64,000 nt of DNA from Nocardia suismassiliense (GTDB taxonomy: Bacteria > Actinomycetota > Actinomycetes > Mycobacteriales > Mycobacteriaceae): NCBI RefSeq assembly GCF_900269665.1, contig NZ_LT985361.1, forward strand, positions 6,039,960 to 6,103,959. The letters run 5' to 3'. Of the stretch, positions 51,581 through 61,288 are shown piece by piece. Position 1 is the stretch's first letter, and each line of letters opens with the position of its first letter. The notes under the pieces were generated by a model that was given only the letters and a program-made list of their open reading frames with translations, did not search any database and had not been told where the DNA came from. The position numbers and the translations under genes were made by a program.

Positions 51581-53107
51581 TTACCCCACAGCGCCGAACC
51601 ACCGACCCAGCGCCGCTTCCAGCCCGGCCGAGCTTCCCCCATCCGCCGCCCATGCCACGAACCCATCCGGACGAACCAGCATCCCCGTCAAATCCCCCGG
51701 CTCGACCGCCTTCGCCGTGACCACCCGCACCCGCGACGCCCAAGGTGCCACCGCTGCACGCAGTTCCGCGGAATCAGCCAGATCGAACAACACCGCAGCA
51801 CCGTCGGTAAAGTGCCTGCCGAGCCGGGTTCCATCCGACAACTCGAAGTCAGGGACCACCGCACCGACGCGCTCGTGCCCGCCACCCAGGTCATAACGAT
51901 GCAGCACGCCGGAGATCTTCTTGAAGATGACGGTCGCCGCGTCCCGCGTGGCAAGGAGTTCCGTCATCACCTCCCGCAGTTTCCTGCTGCGCAGGTCGGT
52001 GCGCATCAACGCCACCTGAGCCCGGGTCCAGTCGAGCACCCACGCCCCGATCGCATGCCGTTCGGTGGTGTAGGTGTCGAGCAGATCCGGCCGCGCCCAC
52101 CCGCGCACCACCGCGGCCAGCTTCCAGCCGAGGTTCACCGCGTCACCGATCCCGAGGTTGAGTCCTTGCCCGCCGAACGGTGAATGCACGTGCGCCGCAT
52201 CGCCTGCCAGCAGCACCCGTCCCTTCCGGTATTCGGTGACCTGACGGGTGTTGTCGGTGAACCGGGTGGCCGAGTGCACGGCGGTGATCTCCACCGGAAC
52301 ACCGGACACATTGCGCAGACTCGCCTGCAACTCCGCCGCCGTGATCGGCGCATCACGATCGGCGGGCGGCCCGTCGAGCTCCACGGTGAGAATCCGGCCC
52401 GGTACCGGACCGTGCACATAGATTCCGGTGTCGGTCGTTGTCCAGCCCGGATTCAGCCCTTCGGCCCCGGTCATCTCGACGATGGCCTGATGCCCGGTCA
52501 GCTCCGGGTCGAGGCCGGGGAAGTCGAAGCCGGCCAGCTTGCGCACGATGCTGCGCCCACCGTCACAACCGACCAGCCAGCCGGCGCGAACAGTGTTGTC
52601 GCCGAGGCGAACCGTGACCCCGTCGCCGTCGTCCGCGAAATCGGTGAGCTCGACCCCACGCCGCACGATGACACCCAACTCGTCGGCCCGTCGCCCGAGC
52701 AGGGCCTCGATGCTCTGCTGCGTCACCAGGTAGACCTCGGCGGCCGGGCCGAGATCCGTGAACGAGGAATGGTCGAAGTCGACGAGGCCGACTCCGATCA
52801 TGATGCCCGCGAAATGCCCGAGAAACGGCGGCGCTATCGGCTTCTCGGCCGACTCACTGCCTGGCGTCAGGAATCGTGCCATCTGGTCGCGCATCCGCGC
52901 ACTTTCGGCAACGAGTTCCGGTAGCAGCCCACGCCGGTAGAGCGCCTGCGCGGTAGGCACATTGATCCCACCGGCCTTCATCGTCGGATCGATCTCGTCC
53001 AGCCGCTCGACCACCAGCACAGCCACCCCGGCGAGCCGGAGTTCGCAGGCCAGCATCAATCCCACGGGCCCGGCGCCCGCGATCACCACGTCGTATGTCT
53101 CGTCCAT
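51581..53107 (-). CDS. FAD-dependent aromatic monooxygenase
   Basis: 508 aa. PHBH-fold flavoprotein: G-A-G-P-V-G-L near the start for FAD, the middle D-G motif in VGCDGGRS, and G-D-A-A-H-V-H-S-P-F-G-G-Q-G-L-N-L-G-I-G for the flavin ribityl site, with a C-terminal thioredoxin-like domain (about 400-508). This is the architecture of MhpA and rifampicin monooxygenase-type enzymes, which hydroxylate phenolic substrates using NAD(P)H. Substrate is not deducible; a role in antibiotic inactivation is possible but unproven. Single gene. Confidence 0.9.
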   Translation of the reverse strand: MDETYDVVIAGAGPVGLMLACELRLAGVAVLVVERLDEIDPTMKAGGINVPTAQALYRRGLLPELVAESARMRDQMARFLTPGSESAEKPIAPPFLGHFAGIMIGVGLVDFDHSSFTDLGPAAEVYLVTQQSIEALLGRRADELGVIVRRGVELTDFADDGDGVTVRLGDNTVRAGWLVGCDGGRSIVRKLAGFDFPGLDPELTGHQAIVEMTGAEGLNPGWTTTDTGIYVHGPVPGRILTVELDGPPADRDAPITAAELQASLRNVSGVPVEITAVHSATRFTDNTRQVTEYRKGRVLLAGDAAHVHSPFGGQGLNLGIGDAVNLGWKLAAVVRGWARPDLLDTYTTERHAIGAWVLDWTRAQVALMRTDLRSRKLREVMTELLATRDAATVIFKKISGVLHRYDLGGGHERVGAVVPDFELSDGTRLGRHFTDGAAVLFDLADSAELRAAVAPWASRVRVVTAKAVEPGDLTGMLVRPDGFVAWAADGGSSAGLEAALGRWFGAVG

Positions 53108-53176
53108 GGATCCGACAGTGCCGCGCGTCGATTGCGCCGCCCTTGCACGGCACTTGCGCCGCGTCGGACGACGTAA

Positions 53177-54187
53177 TCACTTCACCTTGCGCAACAGCCG
53201 AATCACCGCCCGGTCGACCAACTCCCGCTGCTCATCTTCGGAATCGGCGTTCCGTGCCCGACGCAACGCCGCGGCAATGGTCGAACCGTTCTCCCAGGCG
53301 GTCACCACCCGCGGGTCGACATAGGAGTTACGCGCGACAGTCGGCGTATTCCCCAGTGCCGCCGCGACGTCCTCCATCACCTTCTTCTCCACCGCTCTAC
53401 GACCGCGTTTCGACTCGGGCCGTTCGGCCGTGGCGAAGTCCGCCGCCGCCAATACCGTTGCCTGCCAGGTGCGTAAGTCCTTGGCGCTGCATTCGCAGCA
53501 TGCGAGTTCCTTGAACCGCAGATTGACGTCGTCGGCGTGCAGTTCGCGATAACCGGTCCCGTTCCGATAGACGAGCAACCGCGACGACTCGGCCGGGCAA
53601 CGCCGCATGGCCCGAATGGCATTGGCCACCAACGGTTCCCTGATCCGCACCCGCCGCCGGATGCCACCCTTGGCGGGGTAGTCGAACAGCATCTCGTCAC
53701 CGGAGAGCCGTACCTGCTCGCGCAGCAGCGTGGCGACTCCGCGGGTCCCGTTCTCCTCCGCGTACTCCTCGCCACCCACCCGGAACACGCCGCGGTCCAG
53801 CAGATCGATCGCCACCGCTTCGGCGCGCTGCTTGCTCAGCCCCCGCTCCCCCAGATCCGCCCTGACCTGCCGCCGTACCTCGGGCAGCCGGGCGGCGAGT
53901 TCGAGCACCCGGTCGAACTTCTCCTCGTCGCGTTCTTTGCGCCATTGCTCGTGGTACAGGTACTGCCGCCGACCGGCCGCGTCGATGCCCACCGCTTGGA
54001 CGTGACCGTTGGCGTGCGGGCAGATCCACACCTTGCGCCACGCGGGCGGGATCACCAGGGCTTTGATGCGGTCGAGGGTTTCCGCGTCGGTCACCGCTTC
54101 GCCGTCGGTCGTGGCATAGGAGAATCCGCGGCCGCGTCTGACTCGGGTCAGGCCGGGGCCGTACACAGTGCTGCGGCGTAGGCGCAT
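53177..54187 (-). CDS. DNA topoisomerase IB (bacterial)
   Basis: 336 aa, normal for bacterial type IB enzymes. The N-terminal beta-sheet domain (GFSYATTDGEAVTD, IPPAWRKVWICP) is followed by the catalytic domain with D-L-R-T-W (active-site Arg) and the tyrosine in V-A-R-N-S-Y-V-D-P-R. It would relax supercoils through a 3'-phosphotyrosine intermediate. Alone, after the KGG gene terminator. Confidence 0.93.
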   Translation of the reverse strand: MRLRRSTVYGPGLTRVRRGRGFSYATTDGEAVTDAETLDRIKALVIPPAWRKVWICPHANGHVQAVGIDAAGRRQYLYHEQWRKERDEEKFDRVLELAARLPEVRRQVRADLGERGLSKQRAEAVAIDLLDRGVFRVGGEEYAEENGTRGVATLLREQVRLSGDEMLFDYPAKGGIRRRVRIREPLVANAIRAMRRCPAESSRLLVYRNGTGYRELHADDVNLRFKELACCECSAKDLRTWQATVLAAADFATAERPESKRGRRAVEKKVMEDVAAALGNTPTVARNSYVDPRVVTAWENGSTIAAALRRARNADSEDEQRELVDRAVIRLLRKVK

Positions 54188-54209
54188 CGGGCATCCTCGG
54201 CTGGGGACG

Positions 54210-54243
54210 GCCGATGGGCGAGGCAGTCGCCTCGCCCATCGGC
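54210..54243 (-). terminator. Hairpin terminator after the KGG gene
   Basis: GCCGATGGGCGAGGC (54210-54224) and GCCTCGCCCATCGGC (54229-54243) form a perfect 15-bp stem with a 4-nt loop, between the KGG gene stop (54254) and the topoisomerase start. Confidence 0.8.
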
Positions 54244-54253
54244 TGTTGTCGTG

Positions 54254-54448
54254 CTATCGGTTCAGGTGGCTGCGTTCGCCGCCGAGACGTTTGGCCGCGA
54301 CCGGTTGGGCCGCCGCCCCCTTCTTGCCCGCCTCGCTGGCGCGCTTGGGGTCGTTGTCGAAGCTGCCGCTACTCGCCTTGCCACCCTGGCTGGCGATCTT
54401 GCGCTGCTGCTCCGGATCCATGGCGGCGAAACCACGTTGGGCTGCCAT
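54254..54448 (-). CDS. KGG-domain stress protein (GsiB/Con-10-like)
   Basis: 64 aa with AAGGAGGG before the ATG. Repeats of the KGG type are visible (MDPEQQRKIASQGGKAS, then DPKRASEAGKKGAA). Such very hydrophilic proteins are made under general stress or desiccation. Highly charged and without structure. Confidence 0.88.
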   Translation of the reverse strand: MAAQRGFAAMDPEQQRKIASQGGKASSGSFDNDPKRASEAGKKGAAAQPVAAKRLGGERSHLNR

Positions 54449-54550
54449 GCAATCCCTCCTTGCCTCGAGTACTTGTCGGCGACGGCTGGTTTGCCGTCAC
54501 TGACGGCCCTACCCGGGGATCTCGGCAGCAAACACTAGGGGGTCGGAATT

Positions 54551-55819
54551 TCAGTGCTGGGGTACCAGCGTGGGGGTCGGCGCGGGCGCCCGCGCGGCCC
54601 GGCGACCCGACACGAAATACAGCGCGACCAGCAGCACGCTGAACCACACATAGGTGTTGCCGATGATGTGTTGCCATGGCGTCCATTGCGTTTCACGATG
54701 TTCGCCGTCGGGCAGCCAGTTCTGCGGGCCGTACACGAAGACCGCGGTGATGACGGCGATGGTCACCGACCAGCCGATCGCCTGACGACGCGGCAGCCGG
54801 GTGGCGTAACCGATGGTGGCCAGCAATGCCGGGGCGATCCACACCCAGTGGTGCGACCAGGAGATCGGCGAGAGCAGCAGGGTGAACACCGCGTTGATGG
54901 CCAGCGCGAGCGGCGGGAAGTCGACCGCGCGCCGCATCGCCGCGACCACGAGCACCAGCAGCACGGCGCCGAGGATCAGCCACAGCGCGGTGAACGCGGG
55001 CTCGGGCACCTGCAACCGGGCCAGCACCGCTTGAATCGACTGATTGGTATGGAATGCCGATCCGCTCAACCCGGACACATTGCCCATGCCGCCGAACCAG
55101 TACTTCACCGAGTCGCGCGGCAGCACGGCGAAGCCGATCAGCGTCGCGGCCGCGCCGGTCGCCGCGGCCGTCGCCGCCGACTTATAGTCCTTGCGCACCA
55201 GGAAATACAGCACGAATGCCGCCGGGGTCAGCTTGATGGCCGCGGCGATGCCGATCAGCATGCCGCGGCGCCAGCGCGGTTTGATCGCGAGGCAGTCGGC
55301 CGCGACCAACGCCATCAGCAGCAGATTGACCTGACCGAAGCCCAGCGTCGAGTGCACCGGCTCCAGCAGCAGGGCCAGTGGTGTCGCGCACCCGGTCACC
55401 ATCAGCACCAGCTTGCGCTGATCCGCACCGGGCCATACCCGCCGCGCGACCAGGTACAGGGTCACCCCGAGCGCGGCCACCGACGAGACGAAGAAGGTGA
55501 ACGCGGCCGCGGTCCACGGCAGCAGCGCGAACGGGCTCAGCGCCAGCGCGGCGAACGGCGGATAGATGAACGGCAGTCCGGCGCCGATGGTGGTCTGCGG
55601 CAGCTGTCCGTACATGTCGTTGCCGTGCCGTAGCGCGTCCACCCCGAGGCGATAGACCTGCAGGTCGATGAACCCGCCGGTGATCTTGTCGAACGGCCAG
55701 GTCGGCAGCAGCAGACAGAACGCGGCGAACGCGATACAGAGCACCGGTGCCAGCCACATCGCGACGCCGAGTCGACGATTCTTGGCTTCCGGCTCAACGT
55801 GGGTGGCGACACTACTCAT
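54551..55819 (-). CDS. GT87-family mannosyltransferase (membrane)
   Basis: 422 aa with about 10-12 transmembrane helices. After the first helix comes F-I-D-L-Q-V-Y-R, the acidic loop of GT-C enzymes, then Y-G-Q-L-P and F-I-Y-P-P-F-A-A-L, typical of GT87 (DUF2029). Mycobacterial relatives (PimE, Rv2181) add alpha-1,2-mannose from polyprenyl-phosphate-mannose to PIMs or lipomannan, and a similar role is likely here. The gene is alone. Confidence 0.88.
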   Translation of the reverse strand: MSSVATHVEPEAKNRRLGVAMWLAPVLCIAFAAFCLLLPTWPFDKITGGFIDLQVYRLGVDALRHGNDMYGQLPQTTIGAGLPFIYPPFAALALSPFALLPWTAAAFTFFVSSVAALGVTLYLVARRVWPGADQRKLVLMVTGCATPLALLLEPVHSTLGFGQVNLLLMALVAADCLAIKPRWRRGMLIGIAAAIKLTPAAFVLYFLVRKDYKSAATAAATGAAATLIGFAVLPRDSVKYWFGGMGNVSGLSGSAFHTNQSIQAVLARLQVPEPAFTALWLILGAVLLVLVVAAMRRAVDFPPLALAINAVFTLLLSPISWSHHWVWIAPALLATIGYATRLPRRQAIGWSVTIAVITAVFVYGPQNWLPDGEHRETQWTPWQHIIGNTYVWFSVLLVALYFVSGRRAARAPAPTPTLVPQH

Positions 55820-55946
55820 CCGCGGCGACTATACCGACCTATCGCCTCCGGTACACCAGGTGGGAGGGCCTTCGACGGCCGATGGAGTGAGCTCGACCGA
55901 AACGGGTACGTCGACAGCAGTCCCCCAACCGAAGGAGGTCGACCCG

Positions 55947-56576
55947 ATGACCGCGTTGACGGCCGTAGCGCTGGTGTGCAGTTTGAAGAAATCACCCGAA
56001 TCGTCGAGCACGGAACTGCTGGCCGGGCAGGTGATGGACGAGCTGGAGCGACACGGAGTGGGCGGGCGCGTAGTGCGAGTGGTCGACTACGACGTGCGTC
56101 CGGGCGTCACCGCCGACGAGGGCGACGGCGACGCGTGGCCGACGTTGCGCGAGATGATCGCCGCCGCCGACATCGTGCTGATGGCGACGCCGACCTGGGT
56201 CGGGCACATGTCCTCGGTGGCGCAGCGCGTGCTGGAGCGGTTGGACGCGGAGCTGTCGGAGACCGACGACGAGGGCAGGCCGAGCATGGTCGGCAAGGTC
56301 GGCATCGCCGCCGTGGTCGGCAACGAGGACGGCGCGCACAAGATCATCGCGGATCTGTTCCAGGCGCTGAACGACATCGGCTTCACCATTCCCGCACAGG
56401 GCGGCACCTATTGGAACGGGCAGGCGATGGGCACGGTCGATTACAAGGACCTGTACCAGGTCCCGGAGTCCGTCGAAAGCACCACCGCCGCGGTCGCCCG
56501 CAATGCCGCGCATCTGGCCGGGCTGCTACGCGCCGAGGTGTATCCGCCCTACTCGCGCGAGTCGCAGGAGGCGTGA
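55947..56576 (+). CDS. Flavodoxin/NADPH-dependent FMN reductase-like protein
   Basis: 209 aa from ATG at 55947 (GAAGGAGG upstream). Flavodoxin-like fold with CSLKKSPESSSTELL (phosphate loop) and A-T-P-T-W-V-G-H-M-S-S (flavin loop), followed by GIAAVVGNEDGAH. It likely binds FMN and reduces flavin or small quinones. Coupled to udgX by TGATG. Confidence 0.85.
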   Translation: MTALTAVALVCSLKKSPESSSTELLAGQVMDELERHGVGGRVVRVVDYDVRPGVTADEGDGDAWPTLREMIAAADIVLMATPTWVGHMSSVAQRVLERLDAELSETDDEGRPSMVGKVGIAAVVGNEDGAHKIIADLFQALNDIGFTIPAQGGTYWNGQAMGTVDYKDLYQVPESVESTTAAVARNAAHLAGLLRAEVYPPYSRESQEA

Positions 56577-57205
56577 TGAAGGCCCCGGGTGCCGCCGAGT
56601 TCGTTCCCGACACCGCGGACCTGTCGACCCTGCAAGAAGCGTCCTGCCACTGCCGCGGGTGCGATCTCTACCAGAACGCGACGCAGACCGTCTTCGGCGA
56701 GGGTCCCCCGGACGCGTCCGTGGTGGTGGTCGGCGAGCAGCCCGGCGATCAAGAAGACCGGCAGGGTCACCCGTTCGTCGGCCCCGCCGGGCACCTGCTC
56801 GACAAAGCGCTCGACGAGGCGGGCATCGACCGGGACACCGTCTATCTGACCAACGCCGTCAAACACTTCAAGTTCGTCGAGCGCGGCAAGCGGCGGATCC
56901 ACAAAACGCCCGGCCGTACCGAGATCGTCGCCTGCTCGGCCTGGATCAACGCCGAACTGGCGCTCATCCGCCCGCGACTGGTGGTGTGTCTCGGTGCGGT
57001 CGCCGCGCAGGCGGTGATCGATCCGGCGTTCAAGGTGAGTCAGCAACGCGGCGAGGTCGTTTCGCGGCCCGACTACCGGGCGATCGCGACCGTGCACCCC
57101 TCGGCGGTGCTGCGTGCGCCGGACCGGGCCGAGGCCTATGCGGCGTTCGTCGACGATCTGAAGAAGGTCCGGGCCGAAATGGGGAAACGCGCGACGTCGA
57201 AATGA
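56576..57205 (+). CDS. udgX: UdgX-type uracil-DNA glycosylase
   Basis: 209 aa from ATG at 56576, overlapping the previous stop by one base. Four cysteines (C-H-C-R-G-C near 24-29 and others) suit the Fe-S cluster of family 4-type UDGs. Motif A reads G-E-Q-P-G-D-Q-E-D, motif B H-P-S-A-V-L-R-A, and the UdgX-specific insert K-R-R-I-H is present. In M. smegmatis UdgX the His of this loop forms a covalent bond with uracil-containing DNA, giving an unusual trapped complex. It is therefore expected to protect or mark abasic and uracil sites. Confidence 0.93.
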   Translation: MKAPGAAEFVPDTADLSTLQEASCHCRGCDLYQNATQTVFGEGPPDASVVVVGEQPGDQEDRQGHPFVGPAGHLLDKALDEAGIDRDTVYLTNAVKHFKFVERGKRRIHKTPGRTEIVACSAWINAELALIRPRLVVCLGAVAAQAVIDPAFKVSQQRGEVVSRPDYRAIATVHPSAVLRAPDRAEAYAAFVDDLKKVRAEMGKRATSK

Positions 57206-57232
57206 GTCGCCGGGGCCTGGTAGGAAGGGCGG

Positions 57233-57625
57233 ATGGACGCTGACATGGACCCCGAACTCCTCGAGCTGGCCACCAAGGTGTTCGACTTCGCGCGCCAGGG
57301 TGACGCCGCCGCGCTGGCCACGTACGTGGACGCGGGGGTGCCCGCGGACCTGACCAACGACGCGGGCGACACCCTGCTCATGCTCGCCGCCTACCACGGC
57401 CATCGCGACGCGGTCGCCGCATTGCTCGACCGCGACGCCGACCCGACCAAGGCCAACGACAAGGGGCAGACCCCGTTGGCCGGCGCGGTCTTCAAGGGCG
57501 AGAACGAGATCGCGCGCTTGCTCCTCGAATCCGGCGCCGACCCGGACCAGGGCTCCCCGTCCGCCCGCGACGCCGCGTTGATGTTCGGCAAACCCGAACT
57601 CCTGGAGCTCTTCGCCGACTACTGA
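57233..57625 (+). CDS. Ankyrin-repeat protein
   Basis: 130 aa with AGGAAGGG before the ATG. About three ankyrin repeats: DAAALATYVDAGVPADLTNDAGDTLLMLAAYHGH, RDAVAALLDRDADPTKANDKGQTPLAGAVFKGE, NEIARLLLESGADPDQGSP. A small protein-protein interaction module. No partner evident nearby. Confidence 0.9.
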   Translation: MDADMDPELLELATKVFDFARQGDAAALATYVDAGVPADLTNDAGDTLLMLAAYHGHRDAVAALLDRDADPTKANDKGQTPLAGAVFKGENEIARLLLESGADPDQGSPSARDAALMFGKPELLELFADY

Positions 57626-57695
57626 CCACCGGCGGAATTTCGCCGCGCACTTCATGGTTGCTGCCCGTGAAAACGCAACCACTGGAGGCAATGAC

Positions 57696-58136
57696 GTGTC
57701 CGATCCCCACAGCCCCGACTCCGAACCGAAGAGCTTCAACCAGCAGGTGATCGATGAGTTCCGCGCCAACGCGGGCAAGGTCGGCGGCATGTTCGAGGGC
57801 GCGGCGATGGTGCTGATCACCACCACCGGCGCCAAGTCCGGACGGCGCATCACCAACCCGCTGGTCTACCTGCCCGACGGCGACCGGGTCGTGCTCATCG
57901 CCTCCAACGGCGGCAACGACAAGCACCCGGCCTGGTACCACAACCTGCGCGCGAATCCCGATCTCACCGTCGAGATCGGCACCGAACGGTACGAAGCGAA
58001 GGCCGAACTCGTCTCGGGTGCCGAGCGCGACGAGCTCTACGCCAGGATGGTCGAGATCATGCCGGGCTTCGCCGAATACCAGGAGAAGACGTCGCGGGTG
58101 ATCCCGGTGTTCGCGGTGTACCGCAGCGCGGCCTGA
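57696..58136 (+). CDS. Deazaflavin (F420)-dependent nitroreductase family protein
   Basis: 146 aa from GTG at 57696 (GGAGG upstream). Ddn-type split-barrel motifs: LITTTGAKSGRRITNPLVYLPDGDRVVLIASNGGNDKHPAWYHNLRANPDLTVEIG. These enzymes use reduced F420 to reduce quinones and activate nitroimidazole prodrugs in mycobacteria. Convergent with the next gene. Confidence 0.92.
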   Translation: MSDPHSPDSEPKSFNQQVIDEFRANAGKVGGMFEGAAMVLITTTGAKSGRRITNPLVYLPDGDRVVLIASNGGNDKHPAWYHNLRANPDLTVEIGTERYEAKAELVSGAERDELYARMVEIMPGFAEYQEKTSRVIPVFAVYRSAA

Positions 58137-58139
58137 GCG

Positions 58140-59510
58140 CTATCCGCGCTCGCGCACCGCGCTGACCGCCTTGCGGGCGGCCACCAGGACGGGGTCCCAC
58201 ACCGGGGAGAACGGCGGCGCGTAGCCGAGATCGAGGGCGGTCATCTGTTCGACCGTCATCCGCGCGGTGAGCGCGACGGCAGCGATGTCGACGCGCTTGC
58301 CCGCGCCCTCGCGGCCGACGATCTGCACGCCGAGCAGCCGGCCGGTGCGCCGCTCGGCCAGCATCTTCACCGTCATCGACGCGGCATCCGGGTAATAGCC
58401 CGCGCGACTGGTCGATTCGACGGTGACCGTGACGAATTGCAGGCCCGCGGCCCGAGCGTCCTTCTCCCGCAGGCCGGTTCGCGCGACCTCCAGGTCGCAG
58501 ACCTTGCTGACCGCGGTGCCGACGACGCCGGGGAAGGTCGCGTAGCCGCCGCCGACACCGGCGCCGATGATCTGGCCGTGTTTGTTGGCGTGTGTGCCGA
58601 GCGCAATATGACGTTCGCGACCCGACACCAGATCGAGCACCTCGACGCAATCGCCACCGGCCCAGATGTTTTCGTGACCACGCACCCGCATGGCCAGGTC
58701 GGTGAGCAGCCCGCCGTATTCACCGAGCGGCAGACCCGCCGCACGGGCCAGCTCGGTATTCGGCTGCACGCCGATGCCGAGCACCACCACATCCGCGCGG
58801 TATTCGACGCCGTCGGCGACCACCGCGCCGACCCGGCCCTGCTCGTCGGTCCGGATCTCGCTCACCTCGGCATTGCTGACCACCTCGATACCCATGCCGC
58901 ACATGGCCTCTCGGACCAGCGCACCCATGTCCGGGTCCATCGTCGACATCGGCTCGGGGCCGCGCTGGACCATCGTGACGTCGTAACCACGCTGAATCAG
59001 CGCCTCCGCCATCTCCACACCGATATAACCCGCACCGACGACCACCGCGCGCTTGCCCTCGGTGCGTTCGAGCGTGTCGATCAGTGCCTGGCCGTCGTCG
59101 AGGGTCTGCACGCCGTGCACGCCGGTCGCGTCGATGCCGGGCAGCGGCGGCCGGATCGGGCGGGCACCGGTGGCGATGACGAGTTTGTCGTAGTGCGTCC
59201 ATGATTCGGTGCCCGCGTCGAGATCGCGGGCACGCACCCGGCCGCCCGCGACATCGATCTCGGTGACCTCGGTGCGCATCCGCAGATCGATGTCGCGGGC
59301 GCGGTGCTCCTCGGGGGTGCGGGCGATCAGCGCGTCCCGCTCGCGCACGTCGCCGCCGACCCAGTACGGGATGCCGCACGCGGAGTACGAGGCGAACCGG
59401 CCGCGCTCGAAGACCACGATCTCCAGTTCGCTCGCGCCCTTCAGCCTGCGTGCCTGCGAGGCCGCCGACATCCCGGCCGCGTCACCACCGATGACCACCA
59501 GTCGCTCCAT
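58140..59510 (-). CDS. CoA-disulfide reductase/NADH-oxidase-like flavoprotein
   Basis: 456 aa from ATG at 59510. FAD site V-I-G-G-D-A-A-G-M, NAD(P)H site V-V-G-A-G-Y-I-G-V, and the single redox cysteine in S-Y-S-A-C-G-I-P-Y-W typical of CoA-disulfide reductases and NADH oxidases. A C-terminal dimerisation domain is present, with no rhodanese fusion. It probably handles thiol-disulfide redox; the exact substrate (CoA, persulfide or oxygen) is uncertain. Confidence 0.88.
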   Translation of the reverse strand: MERLVVIGGDAAGMSAASQARRLKGASELEIVVFERGRFASYSACGIPYWVGGDVRERDALIARTPEEHRARDIDLRMRTEVTEIDVAGGRVRARDLDAGTESWTHYDKLVIATGARPIRPPLPGIDATGVHGVQTLDDGQALIDTLERTEGKRAVVVGAGYIGVEMAEALIQRGYDVTMVQRGPEPMSTMDPDMGALVREAMCGMGIEVVSNAEVSEIRTDEQGRVGAVVADGVEYRADVVVLGIGVQPNTELARAAGLPLGEYGGLLTDLAMRVRGHENIWAGGDCVEVLDLVSGRERHIALGTHANKHGQIIGAGVGGGYATFPGVVGTAVSKVCDLEVARTGLREKDARAAGLQFVTVTVESTSRAGYYPDAASMTVKMLAERRTGRLLGVQIVGREGAGKRVDIAAVALTARMTVEQMTALDLGYAPPFSPVWDPVLVAARKAVSAVRERG

Positions 59511-59668
59511 ACGGCTCACGCTACGGCCGGCCGCCGGTCGCCGAACGGAGGGGGTCGCCGCGATTTGTGCGCGGTATTCCGGTTGCCATGCGGTTGACTC
59601 GGGTTTACTCCACACTGATCTTCTGGCAAACGCTGTGTGAGGGCAGTGTTTACATCCGGGAGCTGTAC

Positions 59669-61225
59669 ATGAGTGAACAACCGTCTCCGTCCGATGATGA
59701 ACGTCGGCTCGCCGAACTCGGCTACAAACAAGAATTGGCCCGATCCTGGTCCGGATTCTCGAACTTCGCCATCAGTTTCACCATCGTCTCCATCCTGACC
59801 GGCGGATTGGCCAGTTACGGAATCGGTTTGGCCAACGGCGGCCCGATCACCATGGCCTGGGGCTGGCCGCTGGTCTCGATCATGGTGCTGTTCGTCGGCA
59901 TGGCGATGGCGGAGTTGGCCTCCGCCTACCCCACCTCCGGCGGCCTGTACTGGTGGGCGTCGCAGCTCGGCGGGCCGGTCTGGGGCTGGTTCACCGGGTG
60001 GTTCAACCTGATCGGCCAGATCGCGGTGACCGCGGCCATCGATTACGGGGCGGCGATCTTCACGACCGCGGTGCTCAATGTGATCGGCATCGAGATCGGC
60101 ACCGACCGCACCGCGATCTTCCTGGTCTTCACGGTGATCCTGGTGCTGCACGCGGTGTTGAACGCGATCGGCCCGCACCTGTCCGCGGTGATCAACAACA
60201 TCTCCGCCTGGTGGCACGTGGGCGGCGTGGCGATCTTCGTGCTGGTGCTCGCCTTCGGCGCCGAAAACCATCAGAGCGTCGACTTCGTGTTCACCGAGAC
60301 CATCGACAACAGCGGTGTCGGGTTCGGCGGGGTGGCGTTCAGCTTCCTGCTCGGCCTGTTGCACGCGCAGTACACGTTCACCGGTTACGACGCGTCGGCG
60401 CACATGTCCGAGGAGACCCACGACGCCTCCCGGATGGCGGCCAAGGGCATCATCAACACCATCGTGGTGTCCGCGATCGCCGGCTATCTGCTCATCATGG
60501 CGGTGACCTTCGCGATCCCGAATCTCGACGACGCGCTGGATCCGACCAAGAACAGCGGCTACCCGGTGATCTACATCCTGGAGAACTCGCTCAGCTCGTT
60601 CTGGTCCGGGCTGCTGCTGATCATCGCCGCGATCGCGCAGTTGTTCTGCGGCTACGCGTCGGTCACCTCCGCCTCCCGGATGCTGTTCGCGTTCGCCCGC
60701 GACGGCGCGGTGCCCGGCTCGGCGCTCTGGTCGAAACTTTCGGCCAGGAAGGTACCGGTCAACGCGGTGCTGTTCATCTCGGTCTTCGCGTTCGTGCTGC
60801 TGATTCCCTCGATGCTGGTGCCCGCCGAGAACGCGCCGACCGCCTACGCGGCCGCCACCTCGGTGGCCACCATCGGCCTCTACATCGCCTACGGCATACC
60901 GATTCTGCTGCGCCAGGTGCACGGGTCCCGATTCCGCACCGGCCCTTGGCAACTCGGCCGCTGGTACCGCCCGATCGGTATCGTCGCGCTGGCCTGGATC
61001 GCCCTGATCAGTCTCCTGTTCATCCTGCCGATGGACGACCGGGGCTACCCCTGGCACAGCGACTTCACCTGGAACACGGTCAATTACGCCCCGATCGCGT
61101 TGCTCGGCGTCGTCGGCGCCATCGGCATCTGGTGGGTGCTCTCGGCGCGCACCTGGTTCACCGGACCCCGGCGCACGGTGGAGGACGCGCCGGAGGCCGG
61201 CGACGAAACGGCGGTCAACGCCTGA
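59669..61225 (+). CDS. APC-family amino acid permease
   Basis: 518 aa from ATG at 59669 with GGGAG 7 bp upstream; the frame is open 34 codons further. Twelve transmembrane helices. Features typical of the amino acid/choline (ACT) subgroup: SFTIVSILTGGLASYG, AYPTSGGLYWWASQL, YTFTGYDASAHMSEET. It imports an amino acid or amine such as GABA or ethanolamine. Alone. Confidence 0.92.
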   Translation: MSEQPSPSDDERRLAELGYKQELARSWSGFSNFAISFTIVSILTGGLASYGIGLANGGPITMAWGWPLVSIMVLFVGMAMAELASAYPTSGGLYWWASQLGGPVWGWFTGWFNLIGQIAVTAAIDYGAAIFTTAVLNVIGIEIGTDRTAIFLVFTVILVLHAVLNAIGPHLSAVINNISAWWHVGGVAIFVLVLAFGAENHQSVDFVFTETIDNSGVGFGGVAFSFLLGLLHAQYTFTGYDASAHMSEETHDASRMAAKGIINTIVVSAIAGYLLIMAVTFAIPNLDDALDPTKNSGYPVIYILENSLSSFWSGLLLIIAAIAQLFCGYASVTSASRMLFAFARDGAVPGSALWSKLSARKVPVNAVLFISVFAFVLLIPSMLVPAENAPTAYAAATSVATIGLYIAYGIPILLRQVHGSRFRTGPWQLGRWYRPIGIVALAWIALISLLFILPMDDRGYPWHSDFTWNTVNYAPIALLGVVGAIGIWWVLSARTWFTGPRRTVEDAPEAGDETAVNA

Positions 61226-61288
61226 ATGAACGGCTCGGAGCGACTACTGATTCGCGGCTTGTCGGTGCCGGTCGCTAGGTTCGACAGT

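Noticed and set aside
59516..61057. 513-codon minus-strand frame
   Set aside because: Antisense to the APC permease; low-complexity Arg/Gln/Asp composition.
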